Both the position numbers and the translations under genes were made by a program. From assembly GCF_026210795.1 (NCBI RefSeq), contig NC_089449.1:3472001-3536000 (forward strand): a stretch of DNA of 64,000 bases, in the 5' to 3' direction. Origin of the DNA: Rhizophagus irregularis. Its lineage: Eukaryota > Glomeromycota > Glomeromycetes > Glomerales > Glomeraceae. A model generated the notes under the pieces. The model searched no databases, was not told the DNA's origin, and saw only the letters and a program-made list of their open reading frames with translations. Positions 1 through 11,617 of this stretch are shown in pieces (within the stretch, counting starts at the first letter, position 1; every line of letters begins with the position of its first letter).

Positions 1-490
1 TTTTTTCTTTTTTTTCCTTTTTTTTCGTTTTGTTGCCCTTTTTTTTTGTTTTGTTGTCCTTTTTTTTTTGTTTTGTTGTCCTTTTTTTTTCTTTTTTTTT
101 CCTTTTTTTTCGTTTTGTTGCCCTTTTTTTTCGTTTTCGTTGTCCTTTTTTTTCGTTTCATTGTCCTTTTTTTCCATTTCGTCATCCTTTTTTTTCGTTT
201 CGTCATCCTTTTTTTTCGTTTCGTCATCCTTTTTTTCATTTCGTCATCCTTTTTTTCATTTCATCATCCTTTTTTTTCATTTTGTCATCCTTTTTTTTCA
301 TTTTGTCATCCTTTTTTTTCGTTTCATCGTCCTTTTTTTCATTTTGTCATCTTTTTTTTTTTGTTTTGTCATCCTTTTTTTTTGTTTCATCATCTTTTTT
401 TCACTTCATTATCTTTTTTCTTTTATTTCGTCATCTTTTTTTGTCATCTTTTTTTTCATCTTTTTTTTAGGTCTATCTTCTCTCTGTCTA
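1..490. repeat. Pyrimidine-rich 20-21 bp minisatellite
   Basis: The + strand is almost pure T/C. It is built of units of the form CATCC-T(7-8)-CGTTTCGT that alternate between 20 and 21 bp, with variants CATTTCGT and CATTTTGT. The first 120 bp are longer T runs separated by TTGTTGCC or TTGTTGTCC. The mixed unit length breaks any fixed frame, so the long Phe/Leu-rich ORFs on the + strand are artefacts. The array starts at or before the window edge, so its full length is unknown. Confidence 0.9.
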
Positions 491-1135
491 GGTCTTCTCT
501 TTATTAGTTCTTAGGTATGTTGAACTGTTTTCGTAAAGCTATCTGGTGAAGGTGAACAAGTGGATGCAATGATCAAGGAAGTTACGGCAACCTTGTGAGC
601 TGGCAGGTTTATCTATGATAACTCTGTTATCTGACGGACCTGGCTGAGATACGAATAAGATCTTCTCAGTGTTGAGGTCTACTATTCCGCAATGAGGAAT
701 AGTTATGTGTCTTCCTCAACTTTGACTCATGCAATTGATTTGTTCTCATTGAGGACTTTTGGATTCAGAGAACTGGAAGCGCTTCGTGGCCACAGTTTTA
801 CTGTGAACGTCCTTCTCTGTTTTCAGAATTTCTGGATGATAACAAATCTCTTGTGTGTCCAGGAGAGATGTCAGTGAAAGAACGCAATAACCTAAAGCTG
901 TGTTTTTGTAAGTTCTTTCAAACAGATACTTGTAGCTATACCTTTTATTGTGCAGTTTTCAGGAACGGACGGTGAAAATATCGACACTAATATATAGGAA
1001 GAAGATCCGAACTGCTTCGTTATGTTACTCGATACTTTAGAAGGATACTGCCTCACGTCACTACCAGATAGCAGGATGAAATTCTTAAGTAGAGTACTTA
1101 GCAAAAGCTAACCATCCTTTTTAATTTATAGATGT
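491..1135. other. Unassigned less AT-rich segment
   Basis: Between the satellite and the pseudogene relic lies about 640 bp of noticeably less AT-rich DNA. It has short ORFs (61 aa at 692-877 +, 70 aa at 892-1104 -) that I do not recognise. The right edge cuts off the WD40-like pseudogene, whose C-terminal half is missing here, so this segment may be an inserted or rearranged piece. No terminal inverted repeat was found. Confidence 0.4.
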
Positions 1136-1139
1136 CCAG

Positions 1140-3010
1140 AAATTTTGAAATTCTTTTCTAAGCTTTATCATTTAATTTCCTGAAGTTCTAGCTAAGTGAG
1201 TGCCAATATTTTCTTTAATAGTAATTGGAAAATCGCCTAACTTTGTTAATATATGATATATTCTGGTATCATATAAATCCCAAATTATTAACATAATCCC
1301 CTCTTTCAGACATTCACCTATAATAAGTAATTTTCATCATTATCAATAAATTCTAATAAGAATATTTTTTCTATTTCATCAAATTTTTTTGATGCGATTT
1401 GTAAACCATTTTCCATATAATATAACCTAAGTAAATATAAATTATTCAATTTCACCGTAAAAATAATTTGATAAATAACACATAACTTTGCTATATAAAA
1501 ACTTACTTAATAATATTAATTCCTCGAGTAAAACAAAGCTGTAATTTACTAACTGAAAACGTATCATAATTGTACTGTTTTACATATTTTTCTTTATCTT
1601 CGACTCTTTTTGCAACTAAAATTATAATGATGTATTTTTAACATAATTATGATTATATAGGAGATTAAGAATTTAAAGTTTCTCACCTTCGAGTGATTGG
1701 ACATCATTTTTGTATTGTGTGACCAAAAAATATTTGTCGTAAACACACGTGAGAAGTCGTTTCATACAATCTGTGCCTGAATCCGTATACCAATTATCTA
1801 GTTCATCGTCTAATAGATTGTGGATATTTAAATTTCTCGTTCAAATTAAAATAATCAAAGTGACTATTAAATTCAAAATTATATATTCCACGAAAGTTAA
1901 ATATAATAAATCTTCTTTGTTCAACATCATCATCATTTGTAACTTCTATAAAGCTACATATTCCTGAAATGCTATCAGAATAATAACAAGTAACATTGTT
2001 AAAAATATAATTTTTCTTCTCTTCTTTTAGTTCAAGACGATAAAAAGCAATTCCTTTTTTAGCTTTTTTAGTTGTATTATCAGGAATTGTAATACGTTAA
2101 TCATCCTTTTCTTAATTAGGTGTATTAGGTGGAACAGGCTGCTCCTCGCTTTTTCCTTGAACTCGGCCAATTCTTGCGTAAATTCAAGCTTTTCTAAAAA
2201 ATCGAATTTTGTATTATCACGCTTATTTTCTTTCATATCCTCGTTAACGTTTCGCGAGATACGGTGACAAGAATATAATATTCATCATCGTTCTTATGTA
2301 AATTTGATACATCAAAGGACCATCTAAATGCATCACTCTTTTCATCCTCTTTTGCATCATCATCGCCTGTGTTGAGTTTTGATTCTTGGTTAAAGGAAGG
2401 GGGCTTATGGTTTTTATCGTAAAACTTACTAATAGTAAAATTATGATTATTTATTCTAAAATAAGCAAATTGTTTTATCAATCACATCAGATTTTTCGGA
2501 TTTTTTATTATCAGACTCTTTCATATTGAATGTGCGATGATCAGTATTTTCCAATATTTTAATGCGAAGGTTTGCTTTTTTTTTAAAAATAAATAAATAA
2601 ATAAATAAATTTTTTATCGATATACCGCATATTTAAAATATTCCAAATAATTATTTACCCGTATCAAATGTAATGGCAAATTTTCCATCTTGACAAATTG
2701 CAATTCGATAATCTTCTTTCTTATTAGTATCATCATTAGTATTGTCGCTCTTATAGCTTGAGTTCTTTTTATTATTAAATAAGTTTTGTAATTCGTATTT
2801 TTTTAATCATATCTTTAATTATATTCTTAATTATCATGACGATCTTGATCATTATCAACGTTGGTCTCATTGTGTGGGTTTTCATGTTTTTTGTTAAAAG
2901 ACATTTATCAAATATTTTAATTCGTTTAATTCGGAAAGTTGAATGAAAGCGAAGAAGGAATAAGCAAGAAGTAATGTAAATTTCAGTTTTTTTGCAAAAT
3001 AAAGTTTTTT
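1140..3010 (-). pseudogene. Decayed member of a Rhizophagus WD40-like membrane-protein family
   Basis: Read on the minus strand, several pieces in changing frames match the pattern of a large paralogous family that I recall from Rhizophagus (WD40-like N-terminal propeller, membrane-spanning C-terminal half). Pieces seen in order: DYRIAICQDGKFAITFDTG at about 2735-2665; KILENTDHRTFNM near 2560-2515; YFRINNHNFTISKFYDKNHK at 2465-2405; SFDVSNLHKNDDEYYILVTV at 2320-2260; a stretch ending in FNLNEKFKYPQSIRR near 1800; MENGLQIASKKFDEIEKIF at 1420-1365; LIIWDLYDTRIYHILTKLG near 1300-1220; LARTSG near 1170. Frame changes occur near 2468 and 2130, and stops follow the FKYPQSIRR stretch. The homology stops near 1140, so the membrane half is absent. 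A ...DTG|GTAAAT junction near 2665 looks like an original intron donor. The family assignment is from memory and not searched. Confidence 0.6.
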
Positions 3011-4992
3011 TCATTTATCTAATAATTGTTAATATTAAATTTTTTTATTGAAAGATCCAAAATCAGTAATTTTATTCCCTGTTCAATAGATACAATATTT
3101 TCAAAAACATTATTTGCATAAATATTTACCCGAAAAGTAACGTACGAAAAAAGATAATACAATGAACTGGGGTTGAGTTCGTTGAACTAAAACAAATATT
3201 AATTGAAATCAGGGGTAGTTAAAAATACTGTATTTGGGTCTTTTTGCAACAGTATTAGTAATGGTTAGTATAAGAGACTAAGCAAAAGGGAATCGTTAAT
3301 CGATTCAAATTATCTAGCCTAATTCTGGTCAAATTATCATCTAATGCGACCTAGGGATGCGTCATTTCGGTCACGTGCTTTTCAAGCTTTTTAACAATAA
3401 AATAGTATTAGATAGTTACCTATGTAGCTGTATCTTTTGCATCTGCTGTAATTCGTTTTGTCTTTATCATAAAAACAAAAGTAAAAAAATAAGGTTAATA
3501 AAATATGACTATTTTACAAGTGTTTAAAAAATTGGCTAAAATATATTTAATATTTTTTTAATAATACCTGATTAATTAATCGGTTAAATGGTTAATCTGC
3601 TGCTGTAGGGATGGGAACGACTCGCTCGGTTCGTTTCCATAATCGGTTTTTGTAACTTCGGTTCAGACCCAAAGTCAGTACATATCAAAATTTTATCAAA
3701 ACGACAAAACCGATTTGAAACCGATGTACCAAACCGAATGGAACGAACTAACTGACTCAAGTCGCTAAACTCGAACTTTTTCCTTCCCTATTAATTGGTT
3801 TTAACCGGTTAAAGTTTTTTGGTCGGTTCCAACCTCTATCATTGTATTTTATTGAAGATTCTTATAAGGAACCTCTCGATACAACTGGTACTTTGTCGCC
3901 AGTCTTGGATCTTCCCACAATAACCCGGCCAAAAGAATTATTATATTCAGGATTTATTATATAAAGTTACTACTAAGTTATTTGATTATATAGGAATTCA
4001 GTATCCTATTTTAATTTAATGAATGAAAAATTTTGTCAATTTATTGAAAGAATATAACATTTATTATTCTAATTTACGAGGTGCTCAAATACAAAGTCTT
4101 ATCCTGAATTCAATTTGCCATAAATAAATATATAATCGTAAAACTATGTTCAGTTAAAAAAAAAATACGTTATTTGACGAAAAACTATCACAAGTTGCTA
4201 AATCGACTAATCTTTTATCCAAAAAAAATAGAAAGTAACGTAAATAACGTGGGCGAAGGTTTTTATATTAATAATTTTTTATATATGACGGCTATACTAA
4301 TTTTCGCCCCAGTTCCCATTGGATCCGACGTGAATCCGGATGATTACAAATGATTACAAATCAAAAAAATTCCAGATGTTGATCAATCGAACCCGGTTCA
4401 CCATCCAGAATTAATGAAAGTAGTACAGCCATATCATTGCTAAAATCAGAAATTGATTTGACGTCAGGCTGACCGTCTATAAAAAAAAAATCTTAAAAAA
4501 AGATTCGATAATTAATTCCAATCTCTACATAAACTTCCATTTTTCTTTATTAACTATCGACATTTTAGATAAATTACTGCTGAGCGGACCTTTAAGTCCG
4601 ATTTTATTGACTTTTGAATTTATAATTGATGTATGATTGTGTTTGTTTGGCAAATCTACATAATGCATGCATGATCTGAAACTTTTTCATTAAATATATT
4701 TCGGATCAAAGAACTTCCTCATAGTTAATTAATTAATTAATTCATTGTTCATGCTTATCTATTATGCATATTATTAATCGGAATCATTTGGGATAAGTGA
4801 TAATATAAAAGAATTTAAGTGATAAACAGATGTGACATTTAATTATATCCTTTTAAAACTTAATTTAGTAAGTAAAATGGAGATTTTCGGAACTAAAGAC
4901 AAAATTTTTACTATTTATGGTTAGCAATAATATATCTTTATCTTTACAAAATAAGTAACGCAATAAATGAAAATAACGAATTTGTTCTAAAG
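3011..4992. other. Intergenic, no gene seen
   Basis: AT-rich DNA between the relic and the membrane-protein gene. It holds a palindromic repeat (3600-3840). Near 4310-4470 is a less AT-rich patch with ATCCGGATGATTACAAATGATTACAAAT and CGAACCCGGTTCACCATCC motifs; ATCCGGAT motifs recur near 22940-23010. I see no ORF with coding character. Confidence 0.5.
3600..3840. repeat. Imperfect palindromic repeat rich in CGGTT/AACCG (hAT-type MITE-like)
   Basis: The left part (TAGGGATGGGAACGACTC, then CGGTTCG, TCCATAATCGG) is imperfectly inverted in the right part (AAACCGATGTACCAAACCG, GGAACGAAC, ending CCTTCCCTATTA). A further GGTTTTAACCGGTTAAAG block follows to about 3835 and partly mirrors the GGTTAAATGGTTAATC just left of it. 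This could be one MITE nested in another. No clean 8-bp target duplication was found, so the superfamily call is tentative. Confidence 0.45.
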
Positions 4993-6633
4993 TTAAACCT
5001 CTTCTAATCCGAAATAATCATTCTCGGGTTTAACATTAAATCTAACTGCCGTATGACTATTTGTAATTTCATTAGGACGATCAGTACATTCGGGTAAATT
5101 AATTCCACTTTTCGCAGTACTTCGCAATAAAGCTATATGCTTAAAGCCAATATCAGATGCCAACCACCACGCTTTATTTTTACTAAATAATAGTGGTAAA
5201 AGCTCAATAACTATCATTATTGATGGTATAAATATCATTAAACCGATCGTTAAAATCGGGTTACTTCCTCCTATACACACTTTATGCGTAACTGTTAAGG
5301 AACCAGTTGATCCACTCTTTTCTATCCATTCATTTACGTTAATGAGATTATCAACGGGATACATAATATTTGCAGCTTCTAAACGAGCTCCAAAATATCG
5401 TATAGCTGCTGCTGTTCCCAATTCTTGTGCACAGGTAACGTTTCTTGCTTCACAGTTCCATTGGTTAAGTAATTGTTGAAGAACATTACTAGAAATTATA
5501 TCATTATTAACATTATATGTAGGTCGTGCTAAAACCTTTTCCATTATATTAAACATCTCATCTCTAAGTTCATTTAAATCTCTCATCTCATCCTTTCGCA
5601 ACAGAATTTCAGCCAGTTGTTCACCACGAGGTAGATTTTCCGGATAGACTATTGTTGTACTAGGAAAAACTCCTCCTTTTAGAGTTATGGAACAAACCAG
5701 TCGTATAGAGCCCGTTTTACCAGGCAAATTGCACATATCCCATAAAAGAGTTTTATTGTCTTTACTAGCTTTTGTATAAATTATTGTTTCTTCCTGTATA
5801 AACTGTTCCGTATTGCAAGAAGGATTTGGATCAACATCACATTGAGCTGTTATGTATTGCATGTTAACATTATCATATTTCGCCTCTACTTTCCACTTTA
5901 ATAAATTATCTTTAAGATTGCTACCATCTAATGCATCTTTAATATTGTTAAGTGTTATTGGTAGGAATGCTACCTCTTTGTTAGTAGCAGCAGTCTTTTG
6001 AACCCAACGTGCTAATGAATTATATTGAATTGAGGATATCCCACTCAAGAAATCTTTTGGTAGAAATGCATTATTTAAGCTTACACGCAGTTCATCATTT
6101 GGAATTGTTGGAACTTGTACCCATTTAATTGGGGAACTATAATAAACATAAGACGTTCCTAACTCAGATGCAGCATAACCACCAACACCAACGCTTGCAA
6201 AATATACTATTAAAGTACTTGTATATAGAAATATCTGGTAGAATTTTCCATATTTTTGTTCTTTGTAATCTTCAGTTCCACTTTTTTTATATTTAAATAT
6301 AGTTAAACATGCTGCTAAAATCCGTCCTGGAGTTTGTTCTCCACTCATGATCGCATGAAGAGGAATTCCATGACTTTTAAGTAAAAAATAACCCTGCACG
6401 TAAGAAAACATATGAGCAAGTGTCGCTTGAGCCAGTGCACCAAGTATAATGGCCACAATAAATGATCCGAAACTCATCAAATACTGAAGCTCAGGAGAAT
6501 AATTTGGCTGTTCTCCACAAACCTCGAGCAAAACACCCCATGTAAATATTATTGCAGTTAAGATTAATCTTATTAATGAATCCCGCCATTGCCAAGTTGC
6601 AAGTGGCACATCTTGAAGATTTCTCAGTGACAT
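4993..6633 (-). CDS. Orphan multi-pass membrane protein (546 aa)
   Basis: Intact single-exon ORF starting MSLRNLQDVP. Hydrophobic segments lie at about residues 20-39, 51-79, 133-156 and 460-483. A long probable extracellular or lumenal loop (about 160-455) contains scattered cysteines (CDVDPNPSC, NCEARNVTC, MCNLPG, RLVCS) that could form disulfides. A 63-residue hydrophilic tail follows the last membrane segment and ends in NDYFGLEEV. The topology (N-terminal helices, big Cys loop, C-terminal helix) resembles several fungal orphan membrane families, but I recognise no named domain and assign no function. A TATATATA stretch lies about 50 bp upstream of the ATG (near 6685). The gene is divergent from the first Kelch gene. 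Base composition matches that of the neighbouring host genes. Confidence 0.75.
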   Translation of the reverse strand: MSLRNLQDVPLATWQWRDSLIRLILTAIIFTWGVLLEVCGEQPNYSPELQYLMSFGSFIVAIILGALAQATLAHMFSYVQGYFLLKSHGIPLHAIMSGEQTPGRILAACLTIFKYKKSGTEDYKEQKYGKFYQIFLYTSTLIVYFASVGVGGYAASELGTSYVYYSSPIKWVQVPTIPNDELRVSLNNAFLPKDFLSGISSIQYNSLARWVQKTAATNKEVAFLPITLNNIKDALDGSNLKDNLLKWKVEAKYDNVNMQYITAQCDVDPNPSCNTEQFIQEETIIYTKASKDNKTLLWDMCNLPGKTGSIRLVCSITLKGGVFPSTTIVYPENLPRGEQLAEILLRKDEMRDLNELRDEMFNIMEKVLARPTYNVNNDIISSNVLQQLLNQWNCEARNVTCAQELGTAAAIRYFGARLEAANIMYPVDNLINVNEWIEKSGSTGSLTVTHKVCIGGSNPILTIGLMIFIPSIMIVIELLPLLFSKNKAWWLASDIGFKHIALLRSTAKSGINLPECTDRPNEITNSHTAVRFNVKPENDYFGLEEV

Positions 6634-7000
6634 TCTACAAAGTATGAACTAAAAACTTATAGATATTTGGATTTATAATACATTTATATATAAATAATTT
6701 TATTGAAAAAAAAAATCCATGAATCGATACTGATTTCTTGTTATGGTTAGTATTTTACCATCAGTATTTTGAAACAAATGAAGAAGCTGTAATACAAAAT
6801 TAATAATCAATTTTGTTGAAAAAATATGATTGGCGGATAAAATGAATCACATTATTATTTATCATTCCAAAACATCACAGAGGAAAATCCCCTTTTTCTA
6901 ATTTTAATAAAAAAAAGGGGAGGACTTTCATAAACTTAACTACGTCTTATTATTTAAATTTTTACATTTATTTTATATTTAAATAAACGCTAGTAAAAAA
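6634..7000. promoter_or_regulatory. Shared upstream region of two divergent genes
   Basis: This 367 bp gap separates the start codons of the divergent membrane-protein gene (-) and the first Kelch gene (+). It contains TATATATAAATAA near 6685 toward the left gene, and TATTTAAA/TATATTTAAATAAA motifs near 6951-6985 toward the right gene. An inverted repeat CCCCTTTTT..AAAAAGGGG lies at about 6888-6921. The promoter role is inferred from position only. Confidence 0.4.
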
Positions 7001-8526
7001 ATGCAATTATCAAAATTAATTATTTTAATAGCACTAAGAGTTTTTAATCATATTATTTTAGCAAATTGTGTAATAAATTTTGGAGGCGATGGATATAAAA
7101 GTTTTTTAGCTGGTGATAAATTATATTATTTCAGTGATATAAGTAATTTTTTTCATGTAGACTTAACAGGCGTATCATTAGATACTAATACCGTTATTGA
7201 TCGATCCAAGTGGATTGACCTTACCGATATGAGACCTCAACCAATCACATCTATTTCTCGTTACCCATTATTGAGTGGTAAAGATAATGATAAAATAATT
7301 TTCTTTAGTAATGTCGGTAATTTCTACATTAACATATTTGATACTAAATTAAATAAATGGGAAGTGATGAATCAAGATCCCAAATTCTTTTTAACCCGTA
7401 TACAAATTCCTGATTTTTGGAGTGTTTCTAATGAATGGATTACAGATAGAAAAACTGGCAAATCTTATACATTTCAATCAATTTTAGACGGAGTATCAAT
7501 ATTTGATTCAATTAATTTGGAATTAACACAAAGCGCTTCAAGTCCGAAAAATCTTTTTGGTAATTCCTTTAGTTCGTACATCGACTTTGCACAGGTTATA
7601 TTGCCAAATGGTTTAGTTCTGTTTATTGGTGGAAAAATTGGTAATAAAGCACAATCGATGGGTAACATTATCGCCTATAACACCGTAACGGATTCATGGC
7701 AAATACTGGTATGAAACCTTTTATGATAAAAATGCACCAACTGACAACTAATTAAATTTTTTTTTGAAATCTAGAATACGGTAGGTGAAACGCCAGGAGG
7801 ACGTATCAAACATACGGCTGTTCTAAGTAAGCCTTAAACAAACTTGTTATATACATATATTATTTTTAACGTTACTAAATTTTAATTTTAATTTTTTAGC
7901 TACGGATGGACGTGTTATTGTATTTGGTGGAGTATCAAATTTATTACCAGCTTCACCAGATTTATCAATCTTGGACACCTCAAAAACACCATATGAGTGG
8001 TCAACACCAGTAGTAGAAAATCCTATTGAATCTTTAGTTCTTGGTGAGCATACATCGATCATAGTTAAAAACTTTATGATTTCTGCATTCGGTAAATGTA
8101 ACTTTGTAATCTATTTTTTAAAAAAATTTTTACACAAGATCAGTAATTAATCGTTATTTTTTTTTTAATTTCGAAGGTAAAAATGCATCAGAATCATCAG
8201 ACTCAATAACTGAAATATTTACATCATCTGAAAATAAAAATATCTATAAATTGGATATATCAGATCCACTAAAGTATAAATGGTCATTATTTGCTAAAAA
8301 TGATGACGAGACTCCTACACCAACAAATTCTACTCCCATTCAGACGAATGCATCTGACTCATCATTTGCATTAAAGTTACGTTTGATTATTATAATCATA
8401 GTTATAGTATTGGTCATTATATCCATAACAATATTTGGTTTTTACAAAATAAAGCAATATAGAAGAAAAAATACTAATAAATCAAATATATCAAACAATG
8501 ATGAATTAGAAACAAGTTTAAATTGA
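7001..8526 (+). CDS. Kelch-type beta-propeller membrane protein, tandem copy 1
   Basis: I model four exons: 7001-7708, 7775-7826, 7900-8091, 8177-8526 (433 codons plus stop). All introns are GT..AG and the phases join cleanly. The protein has an N-terminal signal peptide (MQLSKLIILIALRVFNHIIL, then ANC). A Kelch/galactose-oxidase-like propeller follows, with repeat signatures such as VLFIGGKIG, YNTVTDSWQIL, GGRIKHTAVL and GRVIVFGGVS. Near the C-terminus is DPLKYKWSLFAK, then a Thr/Ser-rich linker, one membrane helix (LIIIIIVIVLVIISITIFGF) and a short basic tail. This suggests a type I surface protein with an extracellular propeller. The ligand is unknown. It is the first of three paralogues in the same orientation. 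Confidence 0.85.
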
Positions 8527-9317
8527 AAGAAATAATCCCTTGGTATTTATAATAGGATTATAGATTTTTTTGGTTTTACAGTAAGTTTATTAGCATATCT
8601 AAATTATTTTTTAAAAATAAAATAAAATATTTTTGCATTCAATCCTTTTGAAGATTGGTTGTCCAATGAGAATTGCATTAGTTATATACGTATATCGAAT
8701 ATACAGTAAGTGATATCGTATGGACAAAACTAATTTTTAATTAGTAAACAAAATTTTTAGTCGATATAGTTGATATTATATGTTTTCCCATAAATTTCCC
8801 ACCCGTGTGATACTAGTTAATATAATACATAAAGAATAGATGAAATATGTTATGTGTAATCAGAAATACGGAGCTCGTCTAAAATTATCCAGGCTGAATT
8901 ATCAGGCGGCGGAGGTTGAGAATTAACAGAAAATATCCATAATTGGCGAGAAAAAGATCATGAGCATTGTCGAGTTTCTTTAGTTTGAACATGATTTCGC
9001 CATTCTTGAATTTTTGGTTACGAAGAAAAATTAATTGTTCACCAATATCACTTTACTATCCATATTATTTGTCCATGATTAATTTCTAGTGAGTATTCTT
9101 AAAAAAGACCCTGGGTTTATTGTCTAATGAGCAATCACGCACGTGACAGTACTTTAAAAAATTTGTACACGGTCGAAAATTAACTTCATACTATCACCGT
9201 GATATCATAATCTTATTATATAATAAAGGGGATTCTTTACGGTTCAACTCTTTTTGTTCTATTCTTTTTTACATCTATTAATACATTTTTTTTAATGAAC
9301 GTTAAATAAAATAAAAA
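8527..9317. other. Intergenic between Kelch copies 1 and 2
   Basis: 790 bp of AT-rich sequence. Around 8865-9060 is a less AT-rich patch (AGGCGGCGGAGG and neighbours) that may be a gene relic but shows no readable domain. The last 100 bp hold the upstream region of copy 2, with a TATATAATAAAGGGG stretch near 9217. Confidence 0.4.
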
Positions 9318-10834
9318 ATGCAATTATCAAAATTAATTTTTCCCGCAGCGTTAATAATTTTTAATCATGTTATTCTCACAAATTGTGGTTTATTCGGGGG
9401 AAGTGATCTTTATTCGTTTTTTAGTGGAGATAAATTATATTTTTTTAGATCTATAAAATATAATTTTTTTTATGTGGATTTAGCTGGTGTATCATTAGAC
9501 ACTGATACTGTTATTGATAAATCTAAATGGATTGATCTCACTGAGGTTAAACCTCAACCTGACACTTCAGCTAGAGAACCACTTTTGGATAAAGCTAATG
9601 AGAACTTAATTTTGCTTGATTATACCGATGATGGCGTAGATGCTTACACATTTCACATTACATTAAACATATGGGAAACAAGACCATTTAAAGTTAAAAA
9701 TAAAGTATCTATTGGCATAGGAGTTTGGGTTTCAGATGAAAAAACTGGCATATCATACTTATTCGATGAAATTGATAAGGACATGACAATATTGGATTCA
9801 ATTAATTTGACATTGACGAAAAGTATTTCAACCGCGGATAATCTTTTCGTAGAAGGGTTTGTTATGGATAATTTTGTACAAGTTTTGTCGAATGGCCAAA
9901 TTCTGTTTATTGGTGGAGGATCTGGAAGTATTAAAGATTCAATGAACAATATATTAATGTATGATACCTTAACTGATACATGGCAAATGATGGTATTTAT
10001 TTAATCTACTGGTGAAACGATAAATAAAATTACATAAATTGATGATTAATCAAATTTTTTTTTGTACATTAATACAATAGAATGCAACAGGTGAAACACC
10101 TGAAGGACGTTTAGGGCATACAGCTGTCTCAAGTAAGCATTAAACCAAGCTTAAAATATACTGTATAATTTTATTATCAATTTATTTATTTATTTTTTTA
10201 GTTTCAGATGGACGTATTATCGTATTTGGCGGAATATCAAATTCATTACCAGCTTCGCCACAATTATCAATTTTGGATACCTCAAAAACACCATACGAGT
10301 GGTCAACACCAACGGTAGAAAATCCTTTTGGACCTTTCACTTTTAGTGGACACATAGCAGTCATGGTTAAAGATTATATGATTATTGCATTTGGTAAATA
10401 TTAACTCAGTTGATCTTTCATTTTTTTTGGAAAAAAACTACATAATAATATTTTTTTAATTTTTTGAAGGTATAAATACAACAGAAACAATACCTTCATT
10501 AATTGATAATAAAAATATTTATAAATTAGACACGAGAGATCCATTAAAATATAAATGGTCTTTTCTTTCCGGTTTTGATGATAGAACTGATTTTTCTAAT
10601 AGCTCTCTTAATATTTATAAACCAACGAATTCTACTCCCATTCAAGCTAGTGTTGATTCAGCTTTTAGATTAGGAACACGTAATATTGTTATTATCGTAT
10701 TTGCGGTGATCGTCTTTATATGCATATCAATATTCGTTTTTTATAAAGCAAAGCAACATAGAAGTAAGAATACTATTCAACGAAATATATCTAGTAGTGA
10801 AAATATATCTAGTAATGATGAGTTGAAAGCATGA
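9318..10834 (+). CDS. Kelch-type beta-propeller membrane protein, tandem copy 2
   Basis: I model four exons: 9318-9992, 10081-10132, 10202-10393, 10470-10834 (427 codons plus stop). The second and third exons are exactly as long as in copy 1 (52 and 192 bp), and the intron positions are the same. It begins MQLSKLIFPAALIIFNHVIL (signal peptide). Propeller signatures are ILFIGGGSG, YDTLTDTWQMM, GRLGHTAVS and GRIIVFGGIS. The conserved DPLKYKWSFLSG follows, then a linker and a membrane helix (IVIIVFAVIVFICISIFVFY), and a basic/Ser-Asn tail ending in DELKA. Same predicted role and topology as copy 1. The first-intron boundary has an in-frame stop just downstream, so the ORF appears to end early if introns are ignored. 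Confidence 0.85.
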
Positions 10835-11617
10835 TTTAAAGAAAAATATTACGTTAATAGTATCAATGCTAAAAGAGAAAATTAGATTATAATTTATAAA
10901 ACATTTTCTTCCCTCTTAATATTGAAAAACAACGATACTATCACTTTTCTTATTATATTAAAATCATTATTATATTAAATGCATTAAAAAAAAATTAAGT
11001 TCTGTATATATTTTATTTTTATTTTATTTTAAAACTAGTAAATATCACTATGCCCAGCATAGTAAAACAATAAAATGTGTGCCGATTCAAAAGTTTTTTT
11101 AATTGGCCGTATGCATGCAGCTGATAACAGCACTGTCAACCACGTTTCGGAATTATTATTTACTTTATTAAGTAATAATTAGTAATATGTTGACAAATTA
11201 AAAACATAACACAAAAAGAATTCTGTAAATATGTATCACGCTTTTTTTTAAAATTTCCATGAAACGAAAATAAATAAAAAAAAGGAAAAAAGTCAAAGAA
11301 ATAAAAAAATTGTAACATTTAAATTATTGCATAATCCATTTCCTAATGATTTGAAATTTTTATTTGGTTTATTATTATTGAATGATTAATGATTAATGCA
11401 AAGTCCGAATTTTTTTTTTTCATTCTTTTCCAAGAATAGTTTCTATCGTACAAAACAAATGTTTCACGAAATTAATTTTTATCACATTTATCACATTTAT
11501 CACAGTGATATTTAGTGACAATTTTTAATTTTTCTCTTTCTTTTAATCGGTTTAACCCTTTTCATCCCGTTCCTTTTTTTTTGACATTTTTATATTAAAT
11601 ATCATACGTAAAAAAAC
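10835..11617. other. Intergenic between Kelch copies 2 and 3
   Basis: 780 bp, AT-rich. Contains TATCACATTTATCACATTTATCACAG triplet-like repeats near 11480-11510, with A- and T-runs throughout. No ORF with coding character; presumably it holds the promoter of copy 3. Confidence 0.4.

Noticed and set aside
30-514. Three long Phe/Leu-rich ORFs in the pyrimidine satellite
   Set aside because: They exist in all three frames and follow only from the T/C repeat with mixed 20- and 21-bp units.
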